NCBI GenBank assembly: GCA_964384625.1
Contig: CAYLNH010000088.1
Location: 1 to 25,163, forward strand
DNA: 25,163 nucleotides
DNA from: CAYLNH01 sp964384625
GTDB taxonomy: Bacteria > Verrucomicrobiota > Lentisphaeria > JABSQK01
Direction of reading: 5' to 3'
Under the pieces are notes generated by a model, which was not told where the DNA came from, did no database searches, and saw only the letters and a list, made by a program, of their open reading frames with translations. Positions 8,825 to 14,523 of this stretch are shown here, in pieces. Numbering within the stretch: position 1 is the first letter of the stretch; every line of letters starts with the position of its first letter. The position numbers and the translations under genes were made by a program.

Positions 8825-9122
8825 CCTCGAAATTGTCGTTGGCGATTCTCAAACCGGGGAAGCAGTGAGCGTCGTCCCCATGGAATCGTCTTGCCGCACG
8901 GCAAGACTGTATTGTCAGGGACACCGGAAATCACCTCCAGGTTCCCGGAAGCCGGGCTTTGCCCGCGTCCGTCCGTCCGTCAACCATACAACGCCGCCGC
9001 CCCGCAGACTTCTCAGAATCGCGGCGGCGATTGTGCCCGTGCCCCACCCGCACTCCGCGAAGAAGCCCCAAGCTCAGCTTGGGGAGTGTCTACACCGCCT
9101 TCAGTTCAACGGCACACCACAA
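8825..9122. other. Intergenic stretch with two simple hairpins
   Basis: This is the upstream side of the giant propeller gene. It contains an 8-bp hairpin GTCTTGCC-GCAC-GGCAAGAC (8888-8907) and a hairpin CCCCAAG...CTTGGGG (9067-9085). Neither is followed by a T-run. I could not identify a convincing -35/-10 pair for the minus-strand gene. Confidence 0.5.
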
Positions 9123-9237
9123 CCCCGCCTTTGCTTCCGGACACGGCAAACATATTTGCCGTGTCCGGAAGCAAAGGCGGGGGAGACGAGGCAAACGCGA
9201 AACTGAAGGGAAACTGACACTCCCCCGGCACAGCCGG
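9115..9237 (+). repeat. Palindromic element P, copy 1
   Basis: A 28-bp perfect inverted repeat (arms 9123-9150 and 9155-9182, loop CATA) followed by a conserved tail GAGACGAGGCAAACGCGAAA. A matching copy in the same orientation lies at 10731-10856. The variable part of the arm reads CCGGACACGG here and CCGGGTACGG in copy 2, and the opposite arm changes to match. There is no coding content and no T-tract. Confidence 0.85.
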
Positions 9238-9383
9238 TTTGCTGCTCTCCAGCTTCACCCGGCGGCTGATTCCACCGTTCATCTTCTGCCCGGCTGCCCG
9301 ACGAATCCGGGTCCGGCTGCCCGATCCTTGACCCCGGCGCGTCCGCCGGCGATCCATTCCTCCGTGCTTACCCCAATCGCCTG

Positions 9384-9559
9384 CCGGCAGCCGCAGTCGC
9401 GTGGACTCCGAGACGTAGCGCGGGCCTCTGCCCCGCGTTCCCGCTGCGACCGGGCCGGCAGCCGCAGTCGCTTGCACTCCGAGACGTAGCGCGGGCCTCT
9501 GCCCCGCGTTCCAGCTGCGACCGGGCCGGAGAGTCGCGGGGCAGAGGCCCGCGCTACGT
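9384..9559 (+). repeat. 71-bp tandem repeat with a trailing inverted copy
   Basis: Two near-identical 71-bp units (9384-9454 and 9455-9525) start CCGGCAGCCGCAGTCG and contain ACGTAGCGCGGGCCTCTGCC. The 25-nt core of unit two (9484-9508) is repeated in perfect inverted form at 9535-9559, leaving a 26-nt loop. The sequence can therefore form a long hairpin. Function unknown. Confidence 0.85.
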
Positions 9560-9666
9560 GGCGGAATCGGAAACAACATAGGAGAACATGGCCAGGACCG
9601 GTTGCCGCAGCAATTGCAGCCAGTGGCGACGACGCACTGGGAAATGATGAAATCTTCAGGTTAACG

Positions 9667-9686
9667 AGTCCCGATTCTTCGGGACT
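9667..9686 (+). repeat. GTCCCGA hairpin, copy 1
   Basis: An 8-bp perfect stem AGTCCCGA/TCGGGACT with loop TTCT lies 14 nt upstream of the TTGACA box of the acyltransferase promoter. A related 22-nt block (20 of 22 identical over CCCGATTC..CGGGACTGGTCG) occurs at 13641-13662, again just upstream of a TTGACA. Confidence 0.6.
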
Positions 9687-9700
9687 GGTCGGCAATCCGG

Positions 9701-9729
9701 TTGACAGAATGACGGGTCTGAGCTAAAAT
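9701..9729 (+). promoter_or_regulatory. Near-consensus sigma-70 promoter of the acyltransferase-like gene
   Basis: TTGACA (9701-9706) and TAAAAT (9724-9729) are separated by 17 nt, in a locally AT-rich patch. Transcription would start near 9736, leaving a leader of about 88 nt before the ATG at 9824. The leader contains two TTGTGCAA words and a small hairpin over the ribosome site. Confidence 0.75.
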
Positions 9730-9800
9730 ATATAAGATCGACGGCTGGGGCGATTGTGTCCGTTGTGCAACGGTTGTGCAAGATGTGTCGGACGGAAAAC

Positions 9801-9831
9801 TCCCCCCTGGGGACACATGAACAATGAGTGA
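9801..9831 (+). promoter_or_regulatory. Hairpin-masked ribosome site with overlapping 4-codon ORF
   Basis: GGGGA (9809-9813) is the only good Shine-Dalgarno for the acyltransferase gene. It can pair with TCCCC (9801-9805) across a 3-nt loop. Its spacing is best for an ATG at 9817, which opens a four-codon ORF ending in TGA at 9829-9831 and overlapping the gene's own ATG at 9824. This could dampen translation; it may also be chance. Confidence 0.35.
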
Positions 9832-10687
9832 AATATATTTGTTTCCTGGTGAAGCGGTGGTACGCCGGGGGATGGGCGCAGATCTGTTTCCCATGTACCG
9901 GGATATGGCCGACATGGCCGGGCAGATCCTCGGCTACGATCTGGCCGAATTGTGCATTCAGGATCCGCATAAGAAACTGGCAAGACCGCACTATGCCGGG
10001 CCCGCTGCCTTTGTCGTCAATGCCATGACCTATCGCTCCAAGGTGCGCACGGATTTCCCGGCAGACGTTGTCGCCGGGCATGGGGCTGGGGAGTACAACG
10101 CCCTGCTGGCGGCCGGCGCCATCGACTTCGTCAGCGGCTTGCAGATGGTCGCCAAGCGCGCCGAGTTGTTGGGCGAAGCCCGCGGCGGCGCCATGGTCCG
10201 CGTCTTCGGCATCGACGCCGAACACATCCAGAACGTGCTGGACGGACAAGGTTTCCAACAGGTCTACATCGCCGACTACTTCGCTCCGAAGCAAGTCGTC
10301 ATTGCCGGACCTGAGGAGCACATGGACAGTGCCGTCGCCTGGATGGAGCAGGCCGGCGCCAAGCGTACCGTTCGTCTGCCCGGCACCGGCGCCTTCTACA
10401 CCCCGCTGATGGCGGATATTGCCCGCGAGTTCGGAGAGTTCCTGCTGAATTTCTGCGTCCATCCGGCGCGGTTGCCGGTAATCTCCAACTGGTCCGCCCG
10501 CGCCCATGCCGGCGACACGGTGTTCGAGTGTCTGACTCGCCAGCTCTGTTGCCCGATCCAGTGGGAGGAGTCCATCCGGTATCTGAAGACCTTCCCCAAG
10601 CCCAACTTCTCCGAGGTCGGCCACGGCAAGACGCTGTCCATCGTCCTGCGCAGCATTACCCCCCGCCAACCGGCCGCGACATCCTGA
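9824..10687 (+). CDS. Trans-AT-type ACP acyltransferase homologue, catalytic residues lost
   Basis: A 287-residue homologue of malonyl-CoA:ACP transacylases, closest in pattern to discrete acyltransferases of trans-AT polyketide systems (EYNALLAAGAIDF, YIADYFAPKQVVIAG, PVISNWSAR, PIQWEESIRYL). The overall length and secondary structure order are intact. The key residues are not. The nucleophile motif GHSLGE is GHGAGE (Gly87 for Ser). The catalytic His of AFHT/S is Tyr192 (GAFYTPLM). The FPGQG oxyanion loop is FPGEA. Arg112 and Gln246 are kept. It therefore should not form an acyl-enzyme by the known mechanism; a binding, scaffolding or regulatory role is an inference. No ketosynthase, ACP or enoyl reductase gene is nearby. 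The gene has its own strong promoter and lies between two direct copies of element P. Confidence 0.9.
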   Translation: MSEIYLFPGEAVVRRGMGADLFPMYRDMADMAGQILGYDLAELCIQDPHKKLARPHYAGPAAFVVNAMTYRSKVRTDFPADVVAGHGAGEYNALLAAGAIDFVSGLQMVAKRAELLGEARGGAMVRVFGIDAEHIQNVLDGQGFQQVYIADYFAPKQVVIAGPEEHMDSAVAWMEQAGAKRTVRLPGTGAFYTPLMADIAREFGEFLLNFCVHPARLPVISNWSARAHAGDTVFECLTRQLCCPIQWEESIRYLKTFPKPNFSEVGHGKTLSIVLRSITPRQPAATS

Positions 10688-10730
10688 CGCGGCAACTACC
10701 GTCCTCCCATCGAGCATCGTGTCCCGCAGC

Positions 10731-10856
10731 ACACAACCCCGCCTTTGCTTCCGGGTACGGCAAACATATTTGCCGTACCCGGAAGCAAAGGCGGGAGAGA
10801 CGAGGCAAACGCGAAACTGAATGGAAACTGAACATTCCCCCGGCACCGCCGGGGGA
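10731..10856 (+). repeat. Palindromic element P, copy 2
   Basis: A 27-bp perfect inverted repeat (arms 10738-10764 and 10769-10795, loop CATA), then the same tail as copy 1, then a second 9-bp hairpin TCCCCCGGC-ACC-GCCGGGGGA (10836-10856). In copy 1 the corresponding second hairpin is shorter (CCGGC-ACA-GCCGG). The element starts about 50 nt after the acyltransferase stop codon and could also mark the 3' end of its transcript, although no T-tract follows. Confidence 0.85.
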
Positions 10857-11103
10857 TCTTCCCGCGGACCCGAGCCAAAGGCGGGAACGGCTTCAACCGC
10901 CTGCGCCCTGCGACTCCGGCGCCGAAATTTGTCACTCCCACGTCAACCTTTTTTGACACTTGTCCACTTTTGTCTACCGTCACGATTCGGTTGTCGCTGT
11001 CCTCAGCCTCAGAATCAGTTTGGCATTGGATTTGCTTCCTCTCATGCAGATTTACCGTGTTTGTGGTAACCGATGTTCTCCCCAACCCACCCATCCCCCG
11101 AGT
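10857..11103. other. Gap before the terminator, possible small-RNA region
   Basis: There is no credible ORF. A TTGACA at 10953-10958 lacks a -10 box at proper distance. A small stem TTACC...GGTAA (about 11052-11069) precedes the terminator. A short non-coding RNA ending at the terminator is possible, but no promoter is convincing. Confidence 0.3.
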
Positions 11104-11137
11104 GGGGGTCGACCAATTAGGTCGGCCCCCTTTTTTT
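11104..11137 (+). terminator. Strong Rho-independent terminator
   Basis: An 11-bp stem (11104-11114 with 11120-11130, one G-U pair), loop AATTA, followed directly by seven Ts (11131-11137). It is 417 nt past the acyltransferase stop and 228 nt before the Hpt-receiver start. CCCCC at 11095-11099 can pair with the first five Gs of the stem, across a GAGT loop, giving a weaker competing hairpin. Confidence 0.85.
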
Positions 11138-11220
11138 GTCTTTCGTGTGTCGCTTCCTGGTCCCCGTCCCAACCTCTTGCGAGCCAAGCTTTCGTCCGTC
11201 CGCTGGCGGCGTGGTTCGAT

Positions 11221-11245
11221 TCGACTGCAATCGACTGCAGTCGAT
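11221..11245 (+). promoter_or_regulatory. Tandem TCGACTGCA words with 16-bp palindrome, candidate operator
   Basis: TCGACTGCAA (11221-11230) and TCGACTGCAG (11231-11240) are tandem, and ATCGACTGCAGTCGAT (11230-11245) is a perfect 16-bp palindrome. It lies 67 nt upstream of the -35 box of the Hpt-receiver gene, a position that suits an operator. No regulator is identified. Confidence 0.4.
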
Positions 11246-11311
11246 GCCCATCGATTCGTTTGGCTCAGTGAACAGCGTGCCTGTTCTCCGATCTCCGCTA
11301 CGCTCCTCGGG

Positions 11312-11339
11312 TTGCATCGAGCTTCGCGCCTTCTATATT
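11312..11339 (+). promoter_or_regulatory. Promoter of the Hpt-receiver gene
   Basis: TTGCAT (11312-11317) and TATATT (11334-11339) are separated by 16 nt. The predicted transcript start near 11346 would leave a short leader carrying AGGA 9 nt before the ATG at 11365. Confidence 0.5.
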
Positions 11340-11364
11340 CAAACAGTTACCACAGGATATCCCG

Positions 11365-12114
11365 ATGAACGACAAACCGGTTATTGATCCGGACGCCGTC
11401 GATCACATCATGGGCGTCGGGGGCAGGGACCTCCTTGAGCATCTGATCCAGTTGTTCCTTGAAACCGCCCCGCAGCGGGTTGAGAACGCCCGCAATGCCG
11501 CGGCCGACGGGGACTTGGAGACGGTCCATCGCGAAGCCCACGCGCTGCGCTCGGCCGCCGGCAACCTCGGCGCCAACCGTCTGGCTTCGATTGCGTCCGC
11601 CCTGGAGTTGCGGGCGAAGTCCGGCGGAGCGGTGGGTCTGGAGAAACTGGTGAGCGGGTTGGCACAGCATTTCGCGGAAGTCATCGACGCCCTCAAGGAG
11701 CTGGCTGCCGAACCGGACTCCGAGCCGCCGGAGCTGCCGCCGCCGGCGCCCGGCGCCCCGGTGATTGTCTTGGTGGAGGACAACCCCGACAGCCGCATAC
11801 TGTTGGAATCCATTCTCACCCCGACCTACCGGCTACGAACCTTCTCCCAGGGGCGCCAGGCCCTGGACGCGATGGCCCCGGCGCCGCCGGATCTGGTTAT
11901 CCTGGATATCTCCATGCCGGAAATGGATGGCGTCCAGGTACTGCACTGCATTCGTGCCCATGACCGCCTGCGAAAGCTGCCCGTCATCGCGCTCACAGCC
12001 CACGCGATGGCCGGCGATCGTGAGCGGTTTCTGGCCGAAGGCTTCGATGCCTATCTGGCCAAACCCGTCGACGAAGACGAACTGTTTGCCGCCATTCGCC
12101 GGTTCCTCCCCTGA
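11365..12114 (+). CDS. Hpt-receiver phosphorelay protein
   Basis: A 249-residue cytoplasmic signalling protein. Residues 1-115 form a histidine phosphotransfer (Hpt) domain with the signature EAHALRSAAGNLGA and phosphoacceptor His59. A Pro/Glu-rich linker (116-131) leads to a receiver domain (132-249) with all key residues: acidic Glu138-Asp139, phosphoacceptor Asp181 (LDISMPEMDG), Thr211 (ALTA) and Lys233 (AKP). It has no output domain and no kinase domain. Such proteins normally pass phosphate within a hybrid-kinase phosphorelay, here presumably to or from a kinase encoded elsewhere. Its own promoter and a possible operator lie upstream. The next gene follows after 177 nt and probably has its own start signals. 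Confidence 0.93.
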   Translation: MNDKPVIDPDAVDHIMGVGGRDLLEHLIQLFLETAPQRVENARNAAADGDLETVHREAHALRSAAGNLGANRLASIASALELRAKSGGAVGLEKLVSGLAQHFAEVIDALKELAAEPDSEPPELPPPAPGAPVIVLVEDNPDSRILLESILTPTYRLRTFSQGRQALDAMAPAPPDLVILDISMPEMDGVQVLHCIRAHDRLRKLPVIALTAHAMAGDRERFLAEGFDAYLAKPVDEDELFAAIRRFLP

Positions 12115-12181
12115 GGGCCGTTGCAGAAATCCGCCGGCGTTTTTGCGTCGGCCCTGAGTTGTTCGTCATCGTGATTCGCCC

Positions 12182-12209
12182 TTGAGCCGGCCCTTTGCCG
12201 CACTATGGT
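12182..12209 (+). promoter_or_regulatory. Weak candidate promoter of the TIM-barrel-like gene
   Basis: TTGAGC (12182-12187) and TATGGT (12204-12209) are 16 nt apart, about 80 nt upstream of the chosen ATG. The boxes match only partly, so read-through from the Hpt-receiver gene is an alternative. Confidence 0.3.
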
Positions 12210-12291
12210 TCTCTTGAAGCCCCCGGCAGCCGTGCCGGTCCTCCCGGGCAATCCCGAGATCCGTGACCAACTGCAACCAACAGGGCACATC

Positions 12292-13086
12292 ATGCAGTAC
12301 ATCCAGCTTGGCGATCACCAGGTCAGCCGTTACATCCTCGGCAGCAACCCGTTCAGCGGGTTCTCGCACCAGAGCGTCGAACGCGATAACGAAATGCGGC
12401 ATTTCTACACGGTGGACCGCATCAAGCAGACCATCCGCCAGGCCGAAGACCTCGGCGTCAACGCTCTGATCGCACGCACCGATCACCATGTGCTGCGGAT
12501 GTTGATGGAGTACCGCGACGAGGGCGGGACGATCCAATGGTTGGCCCAGACCTGCCCGGAGATCGGCAACAGCCGCACCTGCGTCCTGCGCGCCGCCGGC
12601 GGCGGCGCCAAGGGGGTCCATATCCACGGCGGCGTGATGGACCACCATCTGGCGCAAGGTCATATGGACGACGTCCTGCCGATGCTCGACCTGATCCATG
12701 AGCACGGCATGCTTGCCGGCATCGCCGGCCATACGCCGGGAGTCTTTACGTGGGCCGAGGAACACGGCTTGCCTGTCGACTACTACATGTGCTGCTACTA
12801 CAACCCCACCAATCGCGGCGTCAACCCGAACCACATCCACGGCGCCGAGGAGGTCTTCAGCGACAGCGATCGCGAAGCGATGGTGGCGACCATCGGCACC
12901 CTCAGCAAGCCGGTGATCCACTACAAGATCATGGCCGCCGGCCGCAACGATCCGGCAGCCGCCTTCGCCTACGCCGCCAAACACATGCGCCCCACCGACG
13001 CCGTTTGTGTAGGTGTCTACCTCGGTGACGACGACAACATTCTGAAGCACGGCGTTGGTTTGCTCAACACCGCTCTCAGCGAGTAA
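12292..13086 (+). CDS. TIM-barrel-like protein of unknown function
   Basis: A 264-residue soluble protein. I chose the ATG at 12292 because AGGG lies 8 nt upstream and the sequence takes on folded character from there; an in-frame ATG at 12205 would add 29 Pro-rich residues. The opening LGDHQVSRYILGSNPFSG is reminiscent of aldo/keto reductases. Alternating strands and helices follow: VNALIART (56-63), GGTIQWLAQT (78-87), KGVHIHG (107-113), MLAGIAGHTPG (140-150), VDYYMCCYYNP (162-172), PVIHYKIMAAGR (207-218) and AVCVGVY (237-243). The many His residues near strand ends (H65, H66, H110, H112, H118, H119, H147) could bind metal. The aldo/keto reductase tetrad is not evident. Enzyme class unknown. 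Confidence 0.82.
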   Translation: MQYIQLGDHQVSRYILGSNPFSGFSHQSVERDNEMRHFYTVDRIKQTIRQAEDLGVNALIARTDHHVLRMLMEYRDEGGTIQWLAQTCPEIGNSRTCVLRAAGGGAKGVHIHGGVMDHHLAQGHMDDVLPMLDLIHEHGMLAGIAGHTPGVFTWAEEHGLPVDYYMCCYYNPTNRGVNPNHIHGAEEVFSDSDREAMVATIGTLSKPVIHYKIMAAGRNDPAAAFAYAAKHMRPTDAVCVGVYLGDDDNILKHGVGLLNTALSE

Positions 13087-13132
13087 GAACAATTCCGCAA
13101 GCCTTCCGTGCCTCTCCGGCAGGGTGACGGGG

Positions 13133-13216
13133 AAACGGGTATCGGGTAAACGGGTATCGGGTAAACGGGTATCGGGTAAACGGGTATCGGGTAAACGGGT
13201 ATCGGGTAAACGGGTA
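13133..13216 (+). repeat. 15-bp tandem repeat, 5.6 copies
   Basis: The unit AAACGGGTATCGGGT is repeated without error from 13133 to 13207, with a partial unit to 13216. Each unit holds two CGGGTA words. It begins 47 nt after the TIM-barrel-like stop codon. Its length is a multiple of three, so frames stay open through it, but no start or ribosome site supports translation. Confidence 0.95.
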
Positions 13217-13230
13217 ACGCCTGCCCGGCA

Positions 13231-13256
13231 TAGTCCCGACTCTCAAGAGGTCGGGA
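13231..13256 (+). repeat. GTCCCGAC/GTCGGGAC hairpin
   Basis: Eight-base arms GTCCCGAC and GTCGGGAC enclose TCTCAAGAG, which itself can add CTC-GAG pairs. It sits between the 15-bp tandem array and the minisatellite. No T-run follows. Confidence 0.5.
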
Positions 13257-13275
13257 CGACGATGGCTTTGAATTC

Positions 13276-13589
13276 GTTGATTCTCTTTCCTGCTCCCTGC
13301 TCCCTGCTCCCTGCTCCCTCCGGAATCATTCTGCCCAATAATCATTCTGCCCAGACAATTCCTCTCCTTTCCTCATCAGTGTCCATCAGCGTTGATTCTC
13401 TTTCCTGCTCCCTGCTCCCTGCTCCCTGCTCCCTGCTCCCTCCGGAATCATTCTGCCCAATAATCATTCTGCCCAGACAATTCCTCTCCTTTCCTCATCA
13501 GTGTCCATCAGCGTTGATTCTCTTTCCTGCTCCCTGCTCCCTGCTCCCTGCTCCCTGCTCCCTCCGGAATCATTCTGCCCAAACAATTT
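13276..13589 (+). repeat. 115/122-bp minisatellite with nested TGCTCCC heptamers
   Basis: About 2.6 units begin with GTTGATTCTCTTTCC at 13276, 13391 and 13513. Each contains a run of the heptamer TGCTCCC, four copies in the first unit and five in the second and third, which explains the 115 versus 122 bp spacing. The units also carry direct repeats of AATCATTCTGCCCA. The spacings are not multiples of three, so the array is not under coding selection. Confidence 0.93.
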
Positions 13590-13640
13590 CGCTTCCGACC
13601 CGCCGTCCCAAGTACTACCCAGCATCAACTGTTCACCAGG

Positions 13641-13682
13641 CCCGATTCCGCGGGACTGGTCGCCCGGCGCCCTGCCTTGACA
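13641..13682 (+). promoter_or_regulatory. GTCCCGA-type block followed by TTGACA
   Basis: CCCGATTC..CGGGACTGGTCG (13641-13662) matches the block at 9670-9691, and a consensus TTGACA follows at 13677-13682. A matching -10 box at 16-18 nt is poor (around CAACTT), so this is a partial promoter at best for the ankyrin gene, 50 nt downstream. Confidence 0.35.
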
Positions 13683-13732
13683 CGCGGGGCTCCCCGAGGC
13701 AACTTGTTACAAAAGCAAAATGTCGTGGACCG

Positions 13733-14341
13733 ATGAGTGAGATTGCCATTTTCGAAGCGGTGGGACGCGGTGACCCGGATGCCGTCCGGGAGTTGCTGGC
13801 TGCGGATCCTGAGTTGGCCAGAACCTGGCGGGAACACGAGATTGCGACGCCGCTGCACAACTGTCTGGAACGACCGCAAATCGCTGCGATCCTGATCGAG
13901 GCCGGCGCCGAGGTCAATATGATCGACAGCGATGAACGCCGGCTGACGCCGCTGCACCGGTTCGCCCGCGCCGGCGACCTCGAACTCGTCGAACTCCTGA
14001 TCCAGCATGGCGCCGACGTCAACGCCCGCAGTCATATCGGCACGCCGCTGCATCTCGCCCTCGCCGGCAACGACGGCAAACTCCCCGACCGCTGGCGCGA
14101 CATCGTCGCCGTCCTGCTCAATGCCGGCGCCGAGATCGACGCCCCTGTTGATCCCGACACCGACTGCTGGACGCCCTTGCACCAGGCCTGCAACGACGGC
14201 TTTCTCGAGGCCGTCCAATACCTGGTCGAGCAGGGCGCCCGCATCGACCTCCACCGCGACGGCCTGACCCCGCTGCTCATCGCCGAAGGCAATGAATTCG
14301 ACGAGATCGCCGAGTTCCTCCGCCTCAATGGCGCGCGCTGA
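13733..14341 (+). CDS. Ankyrin-repeat protein
   Basis: A 202-residue protein made almost wholly of ankyrin repeats, with TPLH/TPLL turns at residues 39-42, 72-75, 104-107, 147-150 and 179-182. Consensus helix segments such as LVELLIQHGADVNARS (85-100) and AVQYLVEQGARIDL (160-173) follow. Ankyrin repeats bind other proteins, and the partner is unknown. There is no signal peptide, so it is probably cytoplasmic. The same frame is open upstream to 13055, but that part runs through tandem repeats and overlaps the previous gene, so I start at ATG 13733. The ribosome site is weak (GTGGACCG). A hairpin with 10-base arms AGGAACCGGC (14341-14350) and GCCGGTTCCT (14373-14382) begins at the stop codon. 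Confidence 0.85.
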   Translation: MSEIAIFEAVGRGDPDAVRELLAADPELARTWREHEIATPLHNCLERPQIAAILIEAGAEVNMIDSDERRLTPLHRFARAGDLELVELLIQHGADVNARSHIGTPLHLALAGNDGKLPDRWRDIVAVLLNAGAEIDAPVDPDTDCWTPLHQACNDGFLEAVQYLVEQGARIDLHRDGLTPLLIAEGNEFDEIAEFLRLNGAR

Positions 14342-14523
14342 GGAACCGGCTGCGCCTCTCGGCCTTGCCGCCGCCGGTTCCTGCGCCCGGCCATTATTGG
14401 CCGGGTCCTCCTCTTCAACCGGTCCAAGGGCGCATGTCAGTTCTGTAGGTCATCCCTTCGTGTTGTGGCAAGAACCGCGCCATAGATCCAGAACGTTCGC
14501 CAGTCCAGCCACCGGCGGCCAAA
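14342..14523. other. Gap with hairpins and a reversed R-element fragment
   Basis: This contains the second arm of the post-ankyrin hairpin, another 8-bp hairpin CCCGGCCA-TTAT-TGGCCGGG (14386-14405), and a fragment GCGCATGTCAGTTCTGTAGGT (14430-14450) that matches the promoter-facing end of R1, in the same direction as R1 and opposite to R2/R3. No gene is visible. Confidence 0.55.

Noticed and set aside
6449..9217. A 922-codon plus-strand open frame opposite the giant propeller gene
   Set aside because: It is antisense to a gene with a signal peptide and clear PQQ, CBM9-like and TPR-like parts. The antisense translation is rich in Arg, Val, Asp and Gly without domain pattern, as expected opposite a GC-rich gene.
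10953..10981. Promoter at TTGACA 10953-10958
   Set aside because: No acceptable -10 box lies 16-18 nt downstream; position 10976 reads ACCGTC.
12115..12160. Terminator after the Hpt-receiver gene (GGGCCG...CGGCCC, CGCCGGCG then TTTTT)
   Set aside because: The palindrome before the T-run leaves no room for a loop, and the longer arms are separated by 28 nt with no T-run behind them.
13133..13216. Possible CRISPR array
   Set aside because: The 15-bp units are contiguous with no unique spacers, and no cas gene is present.
13055..13732. N-terminal extension of the ankyrin protein to 428 residues
   Set aside because: The extension overlaps the end of the previous gene and translates tandem repeats with periods of 115 and 122 bp that do not preserve codons. 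The folded ankyrin sequence starts at 13733.
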